Shown here: positions 5,477 to 9,279 of the stretch, in pieces
Layout of the letters: every line of letters starts with the position of its first letter
Position numbering within the stretch: position 1 is the first letter of the stretch
Origin: Atopobiaceae bacterium
GTDB lineage: Bacteria > Actinomycetota > Coriobacteriia > Coriobacteriales > Atopobiaceae
Direction of reading: 5' to 3'
Length of the DNA: 9,279 bases
Assembly (NCBI GenBank): GCA_017510875.1
Contig: JAFWLX010000234.1
Coordinates: forward strand, 1 to 9,279
Program-made: the position numbers and the translations under genes
The notes under the pieces: generated by a model
Seen by the model: only the letters and a program-made list of their open reading frames with translations
What the model was told of the DNA's origin: nothing
Databases searched by the model: none

Positions 5477-6644
5477 GCCTTGGCCTGCTTGCAACCAACG
5501 GCGATGGACAACCCTCAAACATGCGCTTGGTGTATACCTGCGGTTCTGTTTCGATTGGAGGCATATCCAAAGATACGAGCGACGAGCAACCCTCAAACAT
5601 GTGGCTGGTGCTCACCAGGCTTTGTGCGCTGAAGGCAGGTGCTTTGAGAGAGACAAGCGACGAGCAGCCACAAAACATGGCGTCCATGTCGGTGACGTTT
5701 GGCGTCTTGAAGTTTGACAGGTCGAGTGATTCAAGGGCTTTGCAACCATAAAACATCGAGCTAAGGTCAGTTGCGCCTTGCGTGTCAAAGCTTGTCAGAT
5801 CCACTTTGGCCAGGGCGCTGCAACCAGCAAACATTGACCTCATGACCTCGACCTTTGACGTGTCAAAGAACGAGAGGTCAAGCGATGTGAGTGACGAGCA
5901 GCCCTCAAACATAAGGGCCATGTCTTTGACGCTGGGCGTCCTAAAGCTGGATAGGTCAAGCGATGTAAGTGACGAGCAGCCAGAGAACATGCCCCACATG
6001 TCCTGGACACGCGAGGTGTCAAAGCCCGAGAGGTCAAGCGTAGCCAACGACGAGCAACCACAAAACATGTGGGCCATGTGGTTGGTCCACAGCGTGGGAA
6101 CGCCTGACAGGTTGATTGAGACAAGCGAAGAGCAGCCCTCAAACAGATGGTTCATGCGACGAACTCGCGGGATGTCAAGGCCGCTCAAATCAACCGTTTT
6201 AAGTGACTTGCAACCGTTAAACATGCCGCAGATGTTCTTTACGCACGGAGCCTGCATGCCGTTCAGGCAAAGCGACTCAAGCGAGGTACACGAGTCAAAC
6301 AGATGCGCCATGCTCATGGCCTCAGAAGCGTCCAGCTTGCCAAGGTCGCAAAAAACGAGGTTGTCACAGCCATAAAACCACCAGGCAAGCGAGACGGGTC
6401 GCACTCTGTCGGCTACGATGACCTGTCGTATCTTTGAGCGCATGCCAAACCAGGGAGCGGTATCAAACTCGGTAAAGGCGCGCTGCTCAAACCCGTGCCA
6501 GATGGCCAGCGGTTCTTGTTTGGTGGGGTCTGGATTCGCTTTGGCCTGTATGACTAGCTCTCCGCTGGGATACAGCAGGGCGTATGCATGGGGCCCGCAC
6601 TCCTCGCTCGGTGCGCACTGCTCGTACAAGAGGTCGTTTTCCAT
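5472..6644 (-). CDS. BspA-like leucine-rich-repeat protein (DUF285-type repeats)
   Basis: The 390-residue protein has a non-repetitive N-terminal domain (1-88, with AYALLYPSGELV and a late PW) followed by repeats of the pattern F-x-G-C-x-S-L-x-S-L-D-L-S-x-F-x-T-x-x-V-x-x-M. The repeat Phe falls at residues 90, 116, 142, 168, 194, 220, 246, 272, 298, 324, 350 and 376, an exact 26-residue period over twelve units, the last one cut short. BspA-like LRR proteins are often surface adhesins, but this one shows no signal peptide, lipobox, LPxTG or transmembrane segment. A cytoplasmic binding or scaffold role, or unusual export, is therefore possible. ATG 6644 has GGGAG 4 bases upstream. It lies 44 bases after the kinase stop on the same strand with no terminator between, so both are probably one transcript. 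Its partner is unknown. Confidence 0.9.
   Translation of the reverse strand: MENDLLYEQCAPSEECGPHAYALLYPSGELVIQAKANPDPTKQEPLAIWHGFEQRAFTEFDTAPWFGMRSKIRQVIVADRVRPVSLAWWFYGCDNLVFCDLGKLDASEAMSMAHLFDSCTSLESLCLNGMQAPCVKNICGMFNGCKSLKTVDLSGLDIPRVRRMNHLFEGCSSLVSINLSGVPTLWTNHMAHMFCGCSSLATLDLSGFDTSRVQDMWGMFSGCSSLTSLDLSSFRTPSVKDMALMFEGCSSLTSLDLSFFDTSKVEVMRSMFAGCSALAKVDLTSFDTQGATDLSSMFYGCKALESLDLSNFKTPNVTDMDAMFCGCSSLVSLKAPAFSAQSLVSTSHMFEGCSSLVSLDMPPIETEPQVYTKRMFEGCPSPLVASRPRR
5507..6380 (-). repeat. Tandem 78-bp repeats encoding the LRR units
   Basis: The LRR coding sequence is an array of twelve 78-bp units in register, without insertions or deletions. Most units have drifted at the DNA level, but neighbouring ones share long near-identical blocks: a stretch ending at 5903 and its copy 78 bases later, ending at 5981, differ at about 2 of 32 bases. 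Such blocks are substrates for unequal recombination, so copy number may vary among strains. Confidence 0.8.
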
Positions 6645-6688
6645 GCGTCTCCCAAAGCTGTCAGTGCGGTTGCCTATGCGCGCCCGCT

Positions 6689-8161
6689 CTACTTCATCCT
6701 CCCAAACTTGGGCTTAAGAATAGGGTAGAGCGAGCGCCAGATGTCGTAGCGCTCCTCATAGAGCGATACGGTCCAGCGGTCGGGCTGCAGCAGCTCTGCC
6801 GTGTTGACTAGCGTATTACAACAGGTGCGCACGTCAGGCCACGCACCGCAGGCAACGCTGGCAAGCATGGCCGCGCCAAAGCTTGTCACGTCGGGTACCT
6901 TTGTGGTGATGAGCGGTATCCCCAGCACGTTTGAGAAGATCTGCTTCCACAGCGGCGTGACCTTGGTTCCGCAGATGGTTGAGCCCTTTACGACGATCTC
7001 CTCGGCGCGGGCAATGTCAAGACAGTCGCGCATGGCAAAGGCCACGCCCTCCAGCACCGATTGCGTCATGTCCTCGCGCGAGGTGTGCAAGTGCATGCCA
7101 ATAAAGGCGCCACGTGCGTTGGGGTCGTTGTAGGGGCTGCGCTCGCCCATAAGATAGGGGAGGAAAAACACGCTATTGTGCCCCAGCCGCTTGGTGTTGA
7201 TGCGTCCCTGCTCGCCGTTGTAGTCGCGGGTCTTGAGGATGTCGTTCATCCACCAGCGGTTGCAGGCAGAGGCCGAGAGCATGCATCCCATAAAGAAATA
7301 GGTGCCATCGGCGTGCGCAAAGCTGTGCAGGGCATTGTGCTCGTCCACCATAAAGGTGTCGTTGCTCACAAGGATGGTGCCCGAGGTGGTTATGCGAATG
7401 TTGCAGTGTCCGGTTCCCACGGTGTCGGTGCCAACGGCGGCAGCGGCGTTGTTGCCCGCACCAGCGCAAACCACCACGCTTGCGGGAAGGCCCAGCTCGC
7501 GCGCCACATCGGGCAGCAGCGTTCCTATGGGCTGGTAGCTCTCAAACACGGGCGGCATCTGGTTCTCGCGCAGTCCGCAGATGGTGAGCATGGACTTTGA
7601 CCAGCAGCGCCTGCGCACGTCAAACAGCAGCGTGCCCGACGCATCCGAGCAGTCGGTGGTGTGCTTGCCCGTAAGGCGATAGTTGATGTAGTCCTTGGGA
7701 AGCATGAGCTTGTTGATGCGCGAGAAGATCTGTGGCTCCTCCTCGCGCAACCACAGCAGCTTTGGGGCCGTAAAGCCGGGGTAGGAGACATTGCCCGTCT
7801 GGGCCGAAAGCCACTGGCGTCCCACCTCGTTGTTGAGGTAGTCGCTCTGAAACTGGGCACGGTTGTCATTCCAGAGGATGGCGGGGCACACGGGCTCGTC
7901 GTTCTCGTCAAGGGCTACCAGGGCGTGCATCTGGCCGGCCACCCCAATGCCGGCAATCTGGCTTGTGTCGTAGCCGCGTACCAGCTCTTTAATGCCCATG
8001 CTTACCGCGGCCCACCATACGATGGGGTCCTGTTCGCACCAACCGGGCTGCGGAAAGTAGAGCGGATACGCCTTGGCAATGGTGCGCCTAACCTCGCCCT
8101 CCTCGTCCATGAGCAAAAGGATGGTGGCTGTGGTTCCAAGGTCAACGCCAATGTAGAGCAT
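6689..8161 (-). CDS. xylB: FGGY-family carbohydrate kinase, xylulokinase-like, with altered active-site motifs
   Basis: This 490-residue protein is colinear with xylulokinases, which phosphorylate D-xylulose with ATP to feed the pentose phosphate pathway. Conserved features are VDLGTT with Asp7, PGWCEQDP (39-46), GVAGQMHAL with the substrate-binding His79, LWNDNRAQ, PKDYINYRLTG (155-165), DASGTLLFDV, FLPYLMGERSP (333-343) and FGAAMLA near the end. Three nucleotide-site motifs are abnormal. The usual G-x-G-D-N-A catalytic-base motif reads GAGNNAA, so Asp is Asn at 237. The LGTSG motif reads ITTSG. The C-G-G-G-A-K-S adenosine motif reads CGTKVT, one residue shorter. The frame is intact and the rest well kept, so it may be a divergent kinase or a pseudoenzyme. 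ATG 8161 is preferred over an in-frame ATG at 8194 because GGAAGG lies 6 bases upstream. It is likely co-transcribed with the LRR gene and is divergent from galM. Confidence 0.85.
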   Translation of the reverse strand: MLYIGVDLGTTATILLLMDEEGEVRRTIAKAYPLYFPQPGWCEQDPIVWWAAVSMGIKELVRGYDTSQIAGIGVAGQMHALVALDENDEPVCPAILWNDNRAQFQSDYLNNEVGRQWLSAQTGNVSYPGFTAPKLLWLREEEPQIFSRINKLMLPKDYINYRLTGKHTTDCSDASGTLLFDVRRRCWSKSMLTICGLRENQMPPVFESYQPIGTLLPDVARELGLPASVVVCAGAGNNAAAAVGTDTVGTGHCNIRITTSGTILVSNDTFMVDEHNALHSFAHADGTYFFMGCMLSASACNRWWMNDILKTRDYNGEQGRINTKRLGHNSVFFLPYLMGERSPYNDPNARGAFIGMHLHTSREDMTQSVLEGVAFAMRDCLDIARAEEIVVKGSTICGTKVTPLWKQIFSNVLGIPLITTKVPDVTSFGAAMLASVACGAWPDVRTCCNTLVNTAELLQPDRWTVSLYEERYDIWRSLYPILKPKFGRMK

Positions 8162-8167
8162 GGGAAT

Positions 8168-8173
8168 CCTTCC
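8168..8173 (-). promoter_or_regulatory. Ribosome binding site deciding the kinase start
   Basis: GGAAGG on the minus strand sits 6 bases before the ATG at 8161. It shows that the in-frame ATG at 8194, which adds 11 residues outside the usual family N-terminus, is probably not used. Confidence 0.75.
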
Positions 8174-8209
8174 AGCGACGTGTAGGCGGGTCAATTGCCA
8201 GCCGCAGAA

Positions 8210-8218
8210 ATGATACCA
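8210..8218 (-). promoter_or_regulatory. Putative extended -10 promoter for the kinase-LRR operon
   Basis: The minus strand reads TGGTATCAT: an extended TGn followed by TATCAT (plus 8210-8215), a five-of-six match to the -10 consensus. No good -35 is found 17 bases upstream, consistent with an extended -10 promoter. The predicted start near 8203 would give a leader of about 42 bases. Confidence 0.45.
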
Positions 8219-8220
8219 AT

Positions 8221-8302
8221 TTTAAGATTTGCAAGGAGCAGACACGAGTAGAGTGAACATGTTAGATATGAGTAATCATTGAGCGCAACAGGAGGCCAAG
8301 CG
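8221..8302. promoter_or_regulatory. Divergent control region between the kinase operon and galM
   Basis: This AT-richer stretch should hold the galM promoter and any shared operator. An 8-base palindrome AACATGTT lies at 8256-8263, and ATGA-GTAA-TCAT at 8268-8279; either could be an operator half-site. TAGATA at 8263-8268 is a weak -10 candidate with CAGACA 18 bases upstream. I see no match to a catabolite-responsive element. Confidence 0.3.
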
Positions 8303-9279
8303 ATGCAGGCGATAATTCCCTTTGGATCGGTTGATGACGAGAAGCAGGCACACCTTCACCTGCTGAGCAACGAGACTGGTGCTTTGGTGGGCGTAAGCGA
8401 TCTGGGGGCAAATCTTGTGTGCTGCCGCATGCCCGACGGTCATGGCAATATGCCTGATGTGCTGCTTGGCCATTCGGGTGCACCGGGATACATCAACGAT
8501 GGCCTTAATCTTGGGGCCATAATAGGACGCTGCACCAATCGCATCGCAGGTGCAAGCTTTGAGGTTGCGGGCACCAGCTACCGCCTGGCGGCAAACGATG
8601 GGCCCAACAACCTGCACAGCGGTCCGCACAAGTGGTCCGAGCGTCTATGGAAGGTGCTGAACACAGACGACGAGTCCGTGACCTTCGAGCTTACCAGTCG
8701 CAAGGGAGACCAGGGATTCCCTGGCTCGGTGCAGGTACATGTAACCTACCGCCTTTCTGAGACCAACCAGCTCATGATTTACTACAGCGCTCTGCCGTCC
8801 GAACCAACCATCATAAACCTTACCAACCATGCGTACTGGAACCTCAATGGACACGCATCGGGAAGCGTGCTCGACCATACCTTGCAGCTTGAGGCCAAGA
8901 GCTACACGCCGCTTGAGAACCACATTCCTACCGGCGAGATTGCGCCGGTAAAGGGTACGCCCTATGACTTCACGACGGCCCGCCCCATTGGAGCCTTTAT
9001 CGAGACCTTGCCTTCGGGCTACGACGACAACTTCTGCCTGGATAACGAGGGCAAAGTGACCAAGGTAGCCCGTCTTGTGGGAGACAAGTCGGGTATCAGC
9101 ATGACCGTCTCGACGGATGCTCCTGGTCTGCAGGTCTTTACCGCCGACTTCATTGACATTCCTTGGGGTAAGGATGGTGCCCACTACGGCGCATTTTCCG
9201 GCATATCCCTAGAGGCGCAGTATTATCCTGACGCCATCCATCACAAGAACTTCAAGCAGCCGGTCTTTACGCCCACGTA
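8303..9279 (+). CDS. galM: Galactose mutarotase (aldose 1-epimerase), truncated by the window end
   Basis: The visible 325 residues, with no stop before the edge, match aldose 1-epimerase, a cytoplasmic enzyme that interconverts alpha and beta anomers of galactose, glucose and related sugars before phosphorylation. Key motifs are IIGRCTNRIAGA with Arg80, NNLHSG with His105, INLTNHAYWNLNG with catalytic His176, GYDDNFCL with a substrate-binding Asp242, and ISLEAQYYPDA with catalytic Glu304. Family members are about 340-350 residues, so roughly 15-25 residues are missing at the C-terminus. ATG 8303 is supported by AGGAGG (8290-8295) with a 7-base spacer. It is transcribed divergently from the xylulokinase-like gene, 141 bases away, and the pair suggests a sugar-catabolism locus. 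The substrate sugar cannot be decided from sequence alone; it may serve xylose or arabinose as well as galactose. Confidence 0.95.
   Translation, partial: MQAIIPFGSVDDEKQAHLHLLSNETGALVGVSDLGANLVCCRMPDGHGNMPDVLLGHSGAPGYINDGLNLGAIIGRCTNRIAGASFEVAGTSYRLAANDGPNNLHSGPHKWSERLWKVLNTDDESVTFELTSRKGDQGFPGSVQVHVTYRLSETNQLMIYYSALPSEPTIINLTNHAYWNLNGHASGSVLDHTLQLEAKSYTPLENHIPTGEIAPVKGTPYDFTTARPIGAFIETLPSGYDDNFCLDNEGKVTKVARLVGDKSGISMTVSTDAPGLQVFTADFIDIPWGKDGAHYGAFSGISLEAQYYPDAIHHKNFKQPVFTPT

Noticed and set aside
5190..5717. Plus-strand open frame (175 codons) across the radical SAM end and the LRR 3' end
   Set aside because: It overlaps both better-supported genes, has no ribosome binding site and has an Arg/Ala/Gly-rich composition typical of a GC-rich shadow frame.
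5507..6380. CRISPR-like array of regular repeats
   Set aside because: The 78-bp period is a coding repeat in frame with an LRR protein; there are no short identical repeats separated by unique spacers.
8162..8302. Catabolite-responsive element in the divergent sugar-gene promoter region
   Set aside because: No segment fits the usual 14-base pattern with a central CG; only short generic palindromes are present.

Overview
The window looks like a moderately GC-rich bacterial chromosome segment with strong Shine-Dalgarno sites and short intergenic gaps. The gene content (a MurB without obvious extra insertions, a fused radical SAM/radical-SAM-linked protein, a BspA-like leucine-rich-repeat protein, and a Gram-positive-type xylulokinase relative) suggests an anaerobic Gram-positive, perhaps a host-associated actinobacterium of the Coriobacteriia (Olsenella/Atopobium type). 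That placement is an inference from protein flavour and base composition; nothing in the window proves it.

Layout. (1) At the left edge, on the minus strand, is a clear FMN riboswitch (16-137). A Shine-Dalgarno follows it immediately, then an ATG at positions 3-1, so a riboflavin transport or biosynthesis gene begins just outside the window. (2) Reading right on the plus strand is a tight run of three genes: murB (352-1275), a standalone reverse-transcriptase-family protein (1310-2578), and a large radical SAM protein (2608-5244). Gaps are 34 and 29 bases with no visible terminator, and an alternative GTG start of the third gene overlaps the RT stop. (3) A convergent intergenic region (5245-5471) is dense in inverted repeats and may contain a structured RNA or terminator. 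(4) Reading left on the minus strand are an FGGY-family kinase resembling xylulokinase (8161-6689) and, 44 bases after it, a 390-residue LRR protein (6644-5472) built from twelve units spaced exactly 26 residues apart. (5) A divergent promoter region (8162-8302) separates the kinase from a plus-strand galactose mutarotase (8303 to the window end, truncated by the edge).

How they may work together. The mutarotase and kinase point to a sugar-utilisation locus, but the kinase has lost several hallmark ATP-site and catalytic residues (Asp to Asn at the usual catalytic base, loss of GGGA), so it may not be an ordinary xylulokinase. The most unusual arrangement is the reverse transcriptase placed between a cell-wall gene and a radical SAM enzyme, with nothing to suggest a mobile element. 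The two downstream genes may form a functional pair of unknown role.
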